51,800 nt of DNA from Dehalococcoidia bacterium (GTDB lineage: Bacteria > Chloroflexota > Dehalococcoidia > SHYB01 > SHYL01), in the NCBI GenBank assembly GCA_009692825.1, contig SHYL01000004.1:1-51800 (forward strand). The letters are read 5' to 3'. The notes under the pieces are model-generated. The model was not told where the DNA came from. It did not search any database and saw only the letters and a list, made by a program, of their open reading frames with translations. Shown here in pieces: positions 36,270 through 45,315 of this stretch (the first letter of the stretch is position 1; every line of letters starts with the position of its first letter). A program made the position numbers and the translations under genes.

Positions 36270-37066
36270 TTTTGAAGCCTCCGCCGATAGTGGAAAAGAT
36301 GTTAGGCATTGTGCGCAGCAGCACCGTTTGGCGCAGTTTCTGGAGACAGGGCTACCCGAGCAATGATGAAAACCGCGCTCTTATCATGTTCAATAGCTTG
36401 TTCCTCCATCTTCACCCCGTAAAAGTAAAAGGCCATACCCTCAAAATTACTTACACATGGGGTCTTGGATTCATAGCCTTCTGGTTATTCGTGATCCTCA
36501 CGATAACCGGTGTGGTTTTAATGTTTTTCTATGTTCCATCCACTACCCGTGCGTACCAGGATATACAGGCGCTGGAAACCACGATTCCGTTCGGAATCGT
36601 GCTCCGCAACATGCACAGGTGGGCCGCTCACTTGATGGTATTGATAGTGTTTTTACACATGTGCCGTGTTTTCTATACCGGCGGTTACAAGGCTCCGAGA
36701 GAGTGGAACTGGGTAGTCGGTGTTAACATGCTTGTGCTTACAAGCATGCTTAGCTTTACCGGTTACCTGCTGCCGTGGGATGATCTAGCGATATCAGCTA
36801 TCAAGATCGGCTCGCAGATCGCAGCCGTGACTCCGTTCATAGGCCAGTGGGTACGCGGTCTGATGATTGGGGCCACCCCCACAGAAGAAGTTGGACAGAA
36901 TGCGCTTCTCCGCTTCTACGTGCTTCACGTTATGATTCTGCCAATCGTTCTGTATCTGCTCATATTCTTCCACTTCTGGCGCATACGCAAAGACGGTGGA
37001 CTCTCACTGCCAGAAAAGACGGCTGAAGAGCCTGCGGACAACGGCAAGAAAGTCTTAGTTAATTAA
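36266..37066 (+). CDS. Cytochrome b6-type subunit of a bc complex
   Basis: 266 residues, four main membrane helices, with an extended N-terminus of about 60 residues. Haem b ligand pairs are His117/His131 (NMHRWAAH, FLHMCRVF) and His221/His236 (VLHVMILP, FFHFWRIR). The 15-residue step of the second pair is the b6 type, not the mitochondrial 14. VFYTGGYKAPREWNWVVGV and GYLLPWDDLAIS align with b6 GGFKxPRExxWxxGV and GYSLPWDQ; here Gln is Asp. Complete haem c-binding Cys near the N-terminus, as in b6f haem ci, is not seen. Start overlaps the flavoprotein stop. Confidence 0.94.
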   Translation: MILKPPPIVEKMLGIVRSSTVWRSFWRQGYPSNDENRALIMFNSLFLHLHPVKVKGHTLKITYTWGLGFIAFWLFVILTITGVVLMFFYVPSTTRAYQDIQALETTIPFGIVLRNMHRWAAHLMVLIVFLHMCRVFYTGGYKAPREWNWVVGVNMLVLTSMLSFTGYLLPWDDLAISAIKIGSQIAAVTPFIGQWVRGLMIGATPTEEVGQNALLRFYVLHVMILPIVLYLLIFFHFWRIRKDGGLSLPEKTAEEPADNGKKVLVN

Positions 37067-37086
37067 TTGTTTGAGAAGAAGATAAG

Positions 37087-37920
37087 ATGACAACCAGGGA
37101 CACAAGACAAGAGTTTTTCCCGAAGGACCCAAAGAAGACGTACGGTCTGATGGAACTGATGAAGGGCACTGCGCCTCTCGTGGGCAAAGGCGGACCTGAA
37201 GATACATTCTTCTCATGGCCGCACCTGCTCATCCTTGAGCTTCTGGCTATGCTGGGAACTACATTTGTACTGATCCTACTGTCTATCTACGTACGTGCTC
37301 CGCTTCGCGAGATAGCGGACCCTGATAAGGTCCAACTCGTTGAGAAGGCCCCGTGGTACTTCCTGAATATTCAGGAGTTGCTCAGGCATATGAACCCTGC
37401 ACTCGCCGGCGTGATAATCCCCAACATAGCGCTTGGTCTTGTCATGGCGATCCCATATATCGACCGCTCCAACAAAGACGTAGGCGTTTGGTTCGCTGGA
37501 ACCAAGGGCGCCAAGATTGCTCTTTTTGGCTTCCTGTACGCGTCAGTAATGATGGTTGCGCTCGTGGTATTCAATGAAAAATTCCACTGGCATGGCGGCA
37601 CCGGTGTAAACGCGTTGTTTATGCAGGCTGAGACGGTAAAAGGCATTACAACATACGTAACAAGGTTCCCATCAGCCATAGCCCAGGATATAGTTGTTGG
37701 ACAAGCGATCCCATGCGCTCTTATATTTTTCCTCAGCTTAATGCTTGGTGTAGGCACGTGGAAGATTGCAAAGGCGAATACGCGCGAAATCATAATCGCG
37801 CTCTTTAGTGCGTTTGTTGCTGCGTATTTTGTACTTATGATCATCGGAATTTTCTTCAGAGGCGAGTCCTTCTCATTTATAAGCCCGCTTAATCTGCCTC
37901 CAGGCGCGATATCGTTCTAG
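37087..37920 (+). CDS. Cytochrome bc complex subunit IV-like membrane protein (cytochrome b C-terminal part)
   Basis: 277 residues. N-terminal 55 soluble residues, then membrane helices. It aligns with subunit IV (PetD) through LSIYVRAPLREIADPDKVQ and KAPWYFLNIQELLRHMNPALAGVIIPNI; the PEWY quinol-site motif is APWY here, without the Glu. It carries extra helices at the C-terminus (about 195-277), making it larger than PetD, closer to the longer versions in Gram-positive and Chloroflexota bc complexes. Lies 20 bases after the b6 gene. Confidence 0.88.
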   Translation: MTTRDTRQEFFPKDPKKTYGLMELMKGTAPLVGKGGPEDTFFSWPHLLILELLAMLGTTFVLILLSIYVRAPLREIADPDKVQLVEKAPWYFLNIQELLRHMNPALAGVIIPNIALGLVMAIPYIDRSNKDVGVWFAGTKGAKIALFGFLYASVMMVALVVFNEKFHWHGGTGVNALFMQAETVKGITTYVTRFPSAIAQDIVVGQAIPCALIFFLSLMLGVGTWKIAKANTREIIIALFSAFVAAYFVLMIIGIFFRGESFSFISPLNLPPGAISF

Positions 37921-37940
37921 GTTACTGAGGAGAAATTGAA

Positions 37941-38486
37941 ATGGCGCATTTAAAAACCTCACAAAACGGCGGAGTGCGGGTCACTCGGCGAGAGTTTCTC
38001 AGCTGGACGTGGTGGGGCATTGTAGGACTTATCGCGCTCGAATCAACGGTTGGTCTGTTGTGGGCACTATGGGCGAAGAAACCCAAGGTTAAACCGGGGC
38101 AGTTTGGTTCTAACCTTTCGGCTGGCAATATCAATGAAATGCAAGTGGGCGATATAAAGCTTGTGGAAAAAGGGAAATTCTTTATATCTAAAGTAGAGGA
38201 GAACGGTGTCCTCGCTCTATACCGCAAATGTCCACACCTGGGCTGTCCGGTCCCCTGGGCACCAGACGAGCCGACGTGGGATAGCATCCAGGCGCAAGGG
38301 AAATTCCACTGCCGGTGCCACGGTTCTGAATATGACCGCTTCGGTGTTAAGCACGCAGGCCCCGCTCCGAGGCCGATGGACCTAATGGCTGGCGAGATTG
38401 ACGCGCAGGGCAACATCCTGATAGATACGGGCAACATTTCTACAAGGTCAGGCTATAACGAAAGCCAGCTTATAAGGAAAGCTTAA
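37941..38486 (+). CDS. Rieske [2Fe-2S] iron-sulfur protein
   Basis: 181 residues. N-terminus VTRREFLSWTWWGIVGLIAL is a twin-arginine-type signal/anchor. The cluster ligands are in KCPHLGCPVPW and HCRCHGSEYDRFG (Cys and His of both boxes), with the extra disulfide cysteines present; PAPRPMDLMAG follows as the usual Pro loop. Accepts an electron from quinol at the Qo site and passes it to cytochrome c. Its stop overlaps the cytochrome c start (TAATG). Confidence 0.95.
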   Translation: MAHLKTSQNGGVRVTRREFLSWTWWGIVGLIALESTVGLLWALWAKKPKVKPGQFGSNLSAGNINEMQVGDIKLVEKGKFFISKVEENGVLALYRKCPHLGCPVPWAPDEPTWDSIQAQGKFHCRCHGSEYDRFGVKHAGPAPRPMDLMAGEIDAQGNILIDTGNISTRSGYNESQLIRKA

Positions 38487-39064
38487 TGGACGAACTTTCT
38501 AAAAAATTTCTTATCGGCCTGGTTTTGACTATGGCTATTATCGTGATCCTTCCTATATATGCGATCCGTGAGACCAAGCGGCATACATCTGCGGCTGAGC
38601 GCTTCACCGAGGCTGCGGTCGAGCGCGGAGCGATTACGTTCGCCACCACGTGCTCGGGCTGTCATGGTATCCAGGGCGGCGGGAAGGTCGAAAGCCCTTC
38701 ATTCATAGGATTCCCGTTGAACCCGGAGTTCCGAGAAAAAGCAGGTCTCGTGATAAAGCTGCCCGGAGGCGACTCATATGTTATCGATGAAGACGTAGCA
38801 CGGAAGGTGATTCACCGCGGCCGCATCGGCGGCGACCCTACCAATTCACTTTCCCCGGAAGAGAAGAAACTCACACTACCAAACCTGAATATGCCTGCCT
38901 GGGGACTCGATGACGGCGGTCCAATCAAGGATTTTGCGATCGAAGACCTGATTGCTCTATTACAGCATTGGAATCAGGGTGCGATGGATGAAGCTCTTAG
39001 TCATCTGCCCGCCGCCCAGCTGGATGGTTTGAAAGCGCAGGCGGCTGCAGGGCAGAACCGCTAG
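38486..39064 (+). CDS. Membrane-anchored monohaem cytochrome c
   Basis: 192 residues. Uncleaved N-terminal helix (FLIGLVLTMAIIVILPIYAI) anchors it. One haem site CSGCH (Cys56, Cys59, His60); the sixth ligand is probably the Met in LPNLNMPAWG. A long insert between these contains EEKKLTLPNL. It is the likely electron acceptor of the Rieske protein and the last gene of the operon; it is also the only c-type cytochrome in the window that needs the ccm genes upstream. Confidence 0.92.
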   Translation: MDELSKKFLIGLVLTMAIIVILPIYAIRETKRHTSAAERFTEAAVERGAITFATTCSGCHGIQGGGKVESPSFIGFPLNPEFREKAGLVIKLPGGDSYVIDEDVARKVIHRGRIGGDPTNSLSPEEKKLTLPNLNMPAWGLDDGGPIKDFAIEDLIALLQHWNQGAMDEALSHLPAAQLDGLKAQAAAGQNR

Positions 39065-39102
39065 AGAGATTCTCTAGCTCATTCGACTAAAGGATTAAAT
39101 CG

Positions 39103-39708
39103 ATGGCATCGCCGACTCGCCTCCTCTTAGCTACAAATAACCTAGAGAAGGCACGCGAGCTATCCAAGCTGCTGAAAGACGTTCCATATCAAATCGTTAC
39201 ACCATCAGAACTCGGCCTGAAACTTGACGTTAGAGAGACAGGCGCTACGCTTGAGGCAAATGCTGAGCTTAAAGCGAAAGCCTTTGCGCAAGCCAGCGGC
39301 CTACTTTCAATAGCCGACGACTCCGGTCTCGAGGTCGATGCGCTTAATGGCGAGCCCGGTGTCAGGACTGCGCGATACGCCGGTGAGAATAAGACCGATG
39401 CCCAGCGCAACCAGCACCTGCTCGCGAAGCTGAAGGGCGTCCCTCTTAATAGACGCACCGCCAGGTTCAGGTCTGTGATAGCAATCGCTCCGCCAAAAGG
39501 GATCACTAGGTTCTGCGAAGGACGAGTTGAGGGATTGATCGTTATTGAGCCAAAGGGCGATAAGGGTTGGGGACACGACCCGATTTTCTACCTGCCCGGC
39601 ATCGGAAAAACGATGGGTGAGATTTCAAGCTCACTCAAAGGGAAATACAGCCATAGGGGTAGAGCGGCTAGGAAGGCTGCAACGCTTCTTAAGAAATTAG
39701 TTGATTAA
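39103..39708 (+). CDS. rdgB: Non-canonical purine NTP pyrophosphatase (RdgB/HAM1)
   Basis: 201 residues. Begins LLLATNNLEKARELSKLL (substrate-binding TNNxxK), followed by ETGATLEANAELKAKAF, IADDSGLEVDALNGEPGVRTARYAG with the catalytic Asp, and GWGHDPIFYLPG plus the final SHRGRAARK. Hydrolyses dITP/XTP to monophosphates, keeping the nucleotide pool clean. Starts 38 bases after the cytochrome c gene. Confidence 0.96.
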   Translation: MASPTRLLLATNNLEKARELSKLLKDVPYQIVTPSELGLKLDVRETGATLEANAELKAKAFAQASGLLSIADDSGLEVDALNGEPGVRTARYAGENKTDAQRNQHLLAKLKGVPLNRRTARFRSVIAIAPPKGITRFCEGRVEGLIVIEPKGDKGWGHDPIFYLPGIGKTMGEISSSLKGKYSHRGRAARKAATLLKKLVD

Positions 39709-39757
39709 AGCGGTCAACAATTGACACCTAGCTTCAATAGTCGCACAATTTAACGGT

Positions 39758-40786
39758 ATGCCCAATACAAAAGCCTCCATTAAAGACACGCGCAATCGCC
39801 CGATGCGTGACCTGCGCATTTCGGTGACTGACCGATGTAACTTCCGCTGCCCTTACTGCATGCCCGCGGAGATATACGGTGAGCGCTATCATTTCATGCC
39901 CAGAGAGCAAATGCTCTCGTTTGAAGAGATAAACAGACTGGCAAGGATTTTCGTGAAGCTTGGAGTGAATAAGCTTCGTCTCACAGGAGGGGAGCCTCTG
40001 ATACGCAACGACCTCCACAAGCTCGTCGGTCTGCTGTCCACCATTGTAGACGTTGATGACCTTACGCTTACCACCAACGGTTATTTACTTGCAGAGCAGG
40101 CGAAGTCATTGAAGGATGCCGGACTGCGGCGTATCACCGTAAGCCTAGATAGCCTTGATGACGAGGTGTTTGCGAAGATGAACGGACGCGGATACGGCAC
40201 CAAGAGAGTGCTGGAAGGGATCGCAGCCGCTGAAAGAGTCAGCCTTTCGCCTATAAAACTGAACACAGTCGTTCAGAAAGGCGTGAACGACCACACGGTC
40301 GTCGAACTTGCGAGGCATTTCAAAGGAACAGGCCATATATTGCGATTTATCGAGTACATGGACGTGGGTAATCTCAACGGCTGGAAGCTTGACCAGGTAG
40401 TGCCTTCGAAAGAGATCGTCCGAATGATAAGCGAGCAGATGCCGCTTGAGCCTGCCGAGGCTAACTACGTCGGGGAAGTGGCGGCGCGCTACCGATACCT
40501 GGACGGCACCGGGGAGATCGGTGTCATTTCCTCCGTTACACAGCCGTTTTGCGGCGACTGCACACGAGCACGTCTTTCTACGGACGGGAAGCTTTTCACG
40601 TGCCTGTTCGGCAGCCAGGGCACTGATCTGAAGACGCCGATGCGAAAAGGCGCTACTGACCATGAACTTGAGGTGCTGATTGCAAATGTATGGCTCGGCA
40701 GGACGGACCGTTATTCTGAGCTCAGAGCGCATCTTACTGCTAAACCAGGCTCTGAAAAAATCGAGATGTTTCAAATAGGCGGATAG
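39758..40786 (+). CDS. moaA: GTP 3',8-cyclase MoaA (molybdenum cofactor synthesis)
   Basis: 342 residues. N-terminal radical-SAM site CNFRCPYCMP (CxxxCxxC) preceded by DLRISVTDR; GGEPLIR SAM-binding motif; C-terminal second 4Fe-4S site CGDCTRARLSTDGKLFTCLFG; the terminal GG tail reads FQIGG. First step of molybdopterin synthesis. Serves cofactor-dependent enzymes such as the one encoded at 26499-27110. Other moa/moe genes are not in this window. Confidence 0.97.
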   Translation: MPNTKASIKDTRNRPMRDLRISVTDRCNFRCPYCMPAEIYGERYHFMPREQMLSFEEINRLARIFVKLGVNKLRLTGGEPLIRNDLHKLVGLLSTIVDVDDLTLTTNGYLLAEQAKSLKDAGLRRITVSLDSLDDEVFAKMNGRGYGTKRVLEGIAAAERVSLSPIKLNTVVQKGVNDHTVVELARHFKGTGHILRFIEYMDVGNLNGWKLDQVVPSKEIVRMISEQMPLEPAEANYVGEVAARYRYLDGTGEIGVISSVTQPFCGDCTRARLSTDGKLFTCLFGSQGTDLKTPMRKGATDHELEVLIANVWLGRTDRYSELRAHLTAKPGSEKIEMFQIGG

Positions 40787-40844
40787 CTCTCGCCTTCTGA
40801 TAGAATTCCCATGTTTCTTCGTTAATTTGCTAGAGGAGTGAAGT

Positions 40845-41375
40845 ATGCCTACGACCAAAGAGCTGGACCTAAAAAAATACATACGGGATATACCGGACTT
40901 CCCACAAAAAGGCGTCCTTTTTAAGGATATCACCCCACTCCTGGGTGAGCCTAAAGCTCTGAAAGCCGCTATCGATAAGTTTGCCGCTCTCTATAAAGAC
41001 CAGAAAATAGAGACGGTCGTAGGGATAGAATCCAGAGGATTCATATTCGGTGCTCCGTTATCTTACAAATTAGGCGTGCCTTTTGTCCCTGTGCGTAAAA
41101 AAGGAAAGCTCCCTTCAAAGACAATTTCTGCTGAGTATTCACTTGAATACGGAACAAGCGTCGTTGAGATGCACGAAGACGCGATCAAGTCAGGCAAAAA
41201 CGTACTGATAATAGATGACCTCCTGGCTACGGGTGGGACTGCCGCTGCCGCAGCGAGCCTTGTAAAAAGCCTCGGATGCAAAGTTGTCGGACTGGGGTTC
41301 CTTATAGAGCTGAAAGCACTAAAAGGACGTGAAAGGCTCAAAGGCTACAAAGTAAATTCACTGATCCAGTACTAG
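40845..41375 (+). CDS. apt: Adenine phosphoribosyltransferase
   Basis: 176 residues. IRDIPDFPQKGVLFKDITPLL at the start, GIESRGFIFGAPLSYKLGVPFVP in the middle and the PRPP-binding loop VLIIDDLLATGGTAAAA. Converts adenine to AMP; adenine is a product of MtnP two genes downstream. AGAGGAG before the ATG. Two bases separate it from mtnA. Confidence 0.96.
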   Translation: MPTTKELDLKKYIRDIPDFPQKGVLFKDITPLLGEPKALKAAIDKFAALYKDQKIETVVGIESRGFIFGAPLSYKLGVPFVPVRKKGKLPSKTISAEYSLEYGTSVVEMHEDAIKSGKNVLIIDDLLATGGTAAAAASLVKSLGCKVVGLGFLIELKALKGRERLKGYKVNSLIQY

Positions 41376-41376
41376 C

Positions 41377-42408
41377 ATGAAGACGATAGAGTGGGTCAAC
41401 GGCAAGCTGCGTATCATCGATCAAACGCGTTTACCATACGAAACCGTATATATTGAACTTACCGACATCCCCGACGTAGTAGAGTCCATAAAATCTCTCA
41501 GGATACGTGGCGCGCCTGCGCTCGGTGTCATGGCTGCGTATGGGCTTTGCATCGGTGCAGCCAAAATTGATGCTTCTGATAAATCTTCATTCATTAAGCA
41601 GCTTGAAAAAACATCCGCAGAAATATTGGCCAGCCGTCCGACAGCTGTAAACATACGCTGGGCGCTTGACCACATGCGCACCATCGCCGCCAAGGCGAAA
41701 ACGCCGCGCGATGCAGTCGAATCGCTGCTTGAGGAAGCGAAGAGGATGCATTCGCAGGACGTGGCAATAAATAAGCGGATGGGCAAGTTTGGCGCTGACC
41801 TTATTCCGGACGGCGCTACTGTTCTTACGCACTGCAACACCGGATCGCTTGCCACCGCCGATTTTGGCACGGCGCTTGGAGTGATACGTTCAGCGGTGGC
41901 GCAGGGCAAAAAGATACAGGTTTATGCTACAGAAACACGGCCGCTGCTTCAGGGCGCGCGCCTGACCGCCTGGGAGCTCATGCAGGACGGTATACCGTCG
42001 ACATTGATCACAGACTCTATGGCGGGCCATTTCATGAGCAAAGGGGCCATTACTTGCGCAATCGTTGGCGCAGACAGGATAACCGCTAACGGCGACACTG
42101 CGAACAAGATCGGTACTTATTCCCTGGCCGTCCTGGCGCATGAGCACAACATACCGTTTTATATAGCGGCTCCGATAAGCACGATAGACCCGACACTGAA
42201 GACCGGCACCTCGATTCCCATAGAAGAGCGTAAGCCTGAAGAAGTGCTCGGTTTTGGCGGCGTGCAGACCGCACCCAAGGGCATGCGCGTAGCAAACCCA
42301 GCGTTTGACGTTACGCCGTCTAGGTACATCGCCGCGATCGTTACCGAGCGAGGCATACTACGCAAGCCTTACGCGCAATCGATCTCAAAAGCGCTAAAGC
42401 CCGCGTAA
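41377..42408 (+). CDS. mtnA: Methylthioribose-1-phosphate isomerase
   Basis: 343 residues of the eIF2B-like aldose isomerase family. RIRGAPALGVMAAYG and THCNTGSLATADFGTALGV (catalytic Cys) and VGADRITANGDTANKIGTY (catalytic Asp) identify MtnA rather than eIF2B. Converts methylthioribose-1-phosphate to the ribulose form in the methylthioadenosine salvage path. Follows apt by one base and precedes mtnP by 14, so all three form one unit. Later salvage enzymes (mtnB, mtnC, mtnD) are not here. Confidence 0.95.
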   Translation: MKTIEWVNGKLRIIDQTRLPYETVYIELTDIPDVVESIKSLRIRGAPALGVMAAYGLCIGAAKIDASDKSSFIKQLEKTSAEILASRPTAVNIRWALDHMRTIAAKAKTPRDAVESLLEEAKRMHSQDVAINKRMGKFGADLIPDGATVLTHCNTGSLATADFGTALGVIRSAVAQGKKIQVYATETRPLLQGARLTAWELMQDGIPSTLITDSMAGHFMSKGAITCAIVGADRITANGDTANKIGTYSLAVLAHEHNIPFYIAAPISTIDPTLKTGTSIPIEERKPEEVLGFGGVQTAPKGMRVANPAFDVTPSRYIAAIVTERGILRKPYAQSISKALKPA

Positions 42409-42422
42409 AGATAAGGAGAAAT

Positions 42423-43286
42423 ATGCCTGCAGCTCGTATCGGCGTTATCGGTGGAAGCGGCCTGTATCAGATAGACGGCATGACCGACGCGCAAGAAATC
42501 GATATTGAGACTCCGTTCGGCAAGCCAAGCGATTCAATAATGGTCGGAACGCTGGAAGGCCAGCGCATTGCATTCCTGCCCAGGCACGGCAAAGGCCACC
42601 GAATCAGCCCCAGCGAACTGCCGGTAAAGGCGAATATTTTCGCCTTGAAGACGTTGGGCGTCGAACACCTCATCTCCATAAGCGCTGTGGGCAGCCTGCG
42701 TGAGGATATCAAGCCGCTTGACCTCGTAGTGCCGGACCAGCTCATCGATAGGACTCGCGGTAGGCCGAGCACATTTTTTGGGAACGGAATCGCTGTTCAT
42801 GTGGGCATGGCTGACCCGTTCTGTCCGGTGCTCAGCGGTCTGCTGGCCAAAACAGCCAAAGGCGCAGGCGCGACCGTTCACGAAGGCGGCACGTACGTGG
42901 TTATGGAAGGCCCGCAGTTCTCCACGCGCGCGGAGTCGAACCTGTATCGCTCATGGGGCGCAAGTGTTATCGGCATGACTGCGCTGCCTGAGGCAAAGCT
43001 AGCCCGCGAAGCAGAAATATGCTATTCGATACTCGCTTGTTCAACGGATTACGACTGCTGGCATGAATCGCACGAGAGCGTCACGGTTGAAATGGTGATA
43101 CGCAACCTGCTTCAGAATGTCAGCACCGCGAAGTCGATATTGAAAAACCTGCTGCCACGGATCCCGGCTGTCCGCACATGCTTATGCGCTTCTGCGTTAC
43201 AGAACGCAATCATCACGTCTCCGGAGCGTATTCCAGCCAAAACGAAAACGCAATTAGAGCCGCTGCTTGGCAAGTACCTGAAATAA
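42423..43286 (+). CDS. mtnP: S-methyl-5'-thioadenosine phosphorylase
   Basis: 287 residues of the PNP/MTAP family: IGVIGGSGLYQIDGM at the start, FLPRHGKGHRISPSELPVKANIFALK, ISISAVGSLRED, and VMEGPQFSTRAESNLYRSWGASVIGMT; CYSILACSTDYDCWH fits MTAP rather than purine nucleoside phosphorylase (Asp pair recognising adenine). Splits methylthioadenosine into adenine and methylthioribose-1-phosphate, feeding apt and mtnA. AAGGAG before the ATG. Confidence 0.93.
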   Translation: MPAARIGVIGGSGLYQIDGMTDAQEIDIETPFGKPSDSIMVGTLEGQRIAFLPRHGKGHRISPSELPVKANIFALKTLGVEHLISISAVGSLREDIKPLDLVVPDQLIDRTRGRPSTFFGNGIAVHVGMADPFCPVLSGLLAKTAKGAGATVHEGGTYVVMEGPQFSTRAESNLYRSWGASVIGMTALPEAKLAREAEICYSILACSTDYDCWHESHESVTVEMVIRNLLQNVSTAKSILKNLLPRIPAVRTCLCASALQNAIITSPERIPAKTKTQLEPLLGKYLK

Positions 43287-43343
43287 AATCACTTCCTGAA
43301 TAGCTATAATAATCCTGCTAAATCAAAGATAAGGAGGGACGCC

Positions 43344-43688
43344 TTGGTTACCAGAAGAAGCCGTCCAAATGAACCATTCACACGCCTTTCCGCTGAGCAA
43401 GCTAAAAAGATGCTTGATTCCAAAAATGGGACCGTTATCGTTGACGTACGCGAGCCTGATGAAACAAAGACAGGCCACGTTCCAGGTGCAGTGCTTATGC
43501 CCGTAAATAGTGTATTTTCACGCACAGCCGAGCTGCCCAAAGATAAAGACATCATTTTTGTATGCGCAGTCGGTCAGCGAAGCGCTCTCGCTGCCGAGAT
43601 TGCCGCAGCCATGGGGCTCACAAAGCTGTTCAACATTGAGGGTGGAACAGAGGCGTGGAAAGCAGCGGGTTATCCGCTCGAGAAGTAG
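43344..43688 (+). CDS. Rhodanese-like single-domain sulfurtransferase
   Basis: 114 residues, TTG start after AAGGAGGGACGCC. A complete rhodanese domain: VIVDVREPDETKTGHVPGAV with active-site Cys74 in VCAVGQRSAL, and AGYPL at the end. The loop CAVGQRS resembles cytoplasmic sulfurtransferases that carry persulfide. Located in the methylthioadenosine block; a role in moving sulfur is likely but the acceptor is unknown. Confidence 0.92.
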   Translation: MVTRRSRPNEPFTRLSAEQAKKMLDSKNGTVIVDVREPDETKTGHVPGAVLMPVNSVFSRTAELPKDKDIIFVCAVGQRSALAAEIAAAMGLTKLFNIEGGTEAWKAAGYPLEK

Positions 43689-43715
43689 CCTTTTACGCTG
43701 AGATACGAATAGCTG

Positions 43716-45293
43716 ATGGCAGACCTTCCAGAATTTGTGCAGGGCCTTCTGAAGCCTGTAGCTTACCCACACCCAGTTTCTCACGTAGAGCTAGTGCAAA
43801 CACATATCTCATACGTCTTCATTACCGACAGCTTCGTATACAAGGTCAAAAAACAAGTGGATTTTGGCTTTGTTAATTTCAGTACTTTAGAGAAACGCCG
43901 TTACTTTTGTTCCCAGGAGGTTGAACTAAACAAACGGTTGTCGCCTGATGTTTACCTCGGCGTCGAAGAGATCAGGGAGAATAACGGTACGTTTTCCATA
44001 GGCGGCGCAGGCACTACCGTTGAATATGCTGTGAAGATGCGCCTGCTGCCCAGGGACCGGATCATGAGCGCAATGCTCGCGCGTAATGAGGTCACGCAAA
44101 ACCATGTAGAAGACATCGCAAGCATCCTCGCGAAGTTCCACGTGAAAGCGGCCACATCGCCAGAAATATCTGCATTCGGCAAACTGGACGGTCTGGGTGT
44201 TGGACGTAACGTACTGGAGAACTTCGAGCAGACCGAAAAATACATCGGCAAGACCATAAGTAGAGCGCGCTGGCGAAGAGTAAAAGAATACGCCCAGGGA
44301 TTCATGGACAATAATCGGAATCTTTTTGAGCATAGGGTAAATTCTGGCAAGATACGCGACTGTCATGGTGATACGCACTCGGCGCAGATATTTTTAGCCG
44401 ATAAGGTCTACATACTGGACTGCATAGAGTTCAACGATCGCTTTCGATATGGGGACGTCATAAATGACGTGGCGTTCCTGGCGATGGACCTGGACTATAG
44501 CGGCAGGCCTGACCTGTCCGCCGCCTTCGTCTCAAAATACGAAAGAGATTCGGTAGATCTTGAAGGCCTTAGGCTGCTCGATTTTTATAAGTGCTACCTG
44601 GGATTTGTGCGCGCAAAAGTATCCAATTTCCAGCTTGACGACCCGCATCTTGGGGATAAGGAACGAGCCGCAGCCGCCAAAAATGCAGAAGACTATTTTG
44701 ACCTCGCGGAGCATTACGCCTACCGGTCTAAAAGGCCGCTGATGATAGTGATGTCCGGTCTTTCTGGCAGCGGAAAAAGTTCCGTTGCGCGCAGGCTTGG
44801 CGCTACGTTTAATGCGAAGGTGATCCTGTCGGACATACTGCGCAAGACACTTGCCGGCGTTCCGCTTACAGAGCATAGGACCGAGCAGTTTGGCGGAGGC
44901 ATATACACGCCGGAGATGACAAAACGCACCTATGATGAGATGTATCGCCAGGCGAAAGAAGAAATTTCCACAGGTCGTAGCGTAGTGCTTGACGCGGCGT
45001 TCTTGAGGCGGGACGAGCGCCTGCAGGCCAGGAAATCGGCCGACGACGTTAACGCAGAGTTCTATATGATAGAGTGCGTTTGCTCAGACGATGAGGTAAG
45101 ACGCAGGCTCGACAGGCGTGTACGCTCCGGCTCATCGCCGTCAGACGCAACATTCGATACTTACCAGATGCAAAAAAAGAATGCTGAACCGGTGATTGAA
45201 ATGCCTAGGTTCAGGCATATCCTAGCAGATACTACCGTATCCACCCAGTCGGCGCTGGAAAAGATAGAAGCAAGACTGAAAGAGTTTATCTAG
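43716..45293 (+). CDS. Fusion of aminoglycoside phosphotransferase-like kinase and AAA/P-loop kinase domain
   Basis: 525 residues. The N-terminal half (1 to about 320) is APH-like: IRDCHGDTHSAQIFL holds the catalytic HGD, and YILDCIEFNDRFRYGDVINDVAFL the metal-binding Asp. The C-terminal part (about 340-525) is a nucleotide kinase-like P-loop domain with GLSGSGKSSVARRLG and a lid region SVVLDAAFLRRDERL. The combination is widespread and usually annotated as a bifunctional protein without known substrate. It stands between the rhodanese and ahcY genes, so a phosphorylated nucleoside or methylthioribose substrate is possible, but this is inference from position. Confidence 0.9.
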   Translation: MADLPEFVQGLLKPVAYPHPVSHVELVQTHISYVFITDSFVYKVKKQVDFGFVNFSTLEKRRYFCSQEVELNKRLSPDVYLGVEEIRENNGTFSIGGAGTTVEYAVKMRLLPRDRIMSAMLARNEVTQNHVEDIASILAKFHVKAATSPEISAFGKLDGLGVGRNVLENFEQTEKYIGKTISRARWRRVKEYAQGFMDNNRNLFEHRVNSGKIRDCHGDTHSAQIFLADKVYILDCIEFNDRFRYGDVINDVAFLAMDLDYSGRPDLSAAFVSKYERDSVDLEGLRLLDFYKCYLGFVRAKVSNFQLDDPHLGDKERAAAAKNAEDYFDLAEHYAYRSKRPLMIVMSGLSGSGKSSVARRLGATFNAKVILSDILRKTLAGVPLTEHRTEQFGGGIYTPEMTKRTYDEMYRQAKEEISTGRSVVLDAAFLRRDERLQARKSADDVNAEFYMIECVCSDDEVRRRLDRRVRSGSSPSDATFDTYQMQKKNAEPVIEMPRFRHILADTTVSTQSALEKIEARLKEFI

Positions 45294-45315
45294 AGAATAA
45301 GTTTAGGAGAGATCA

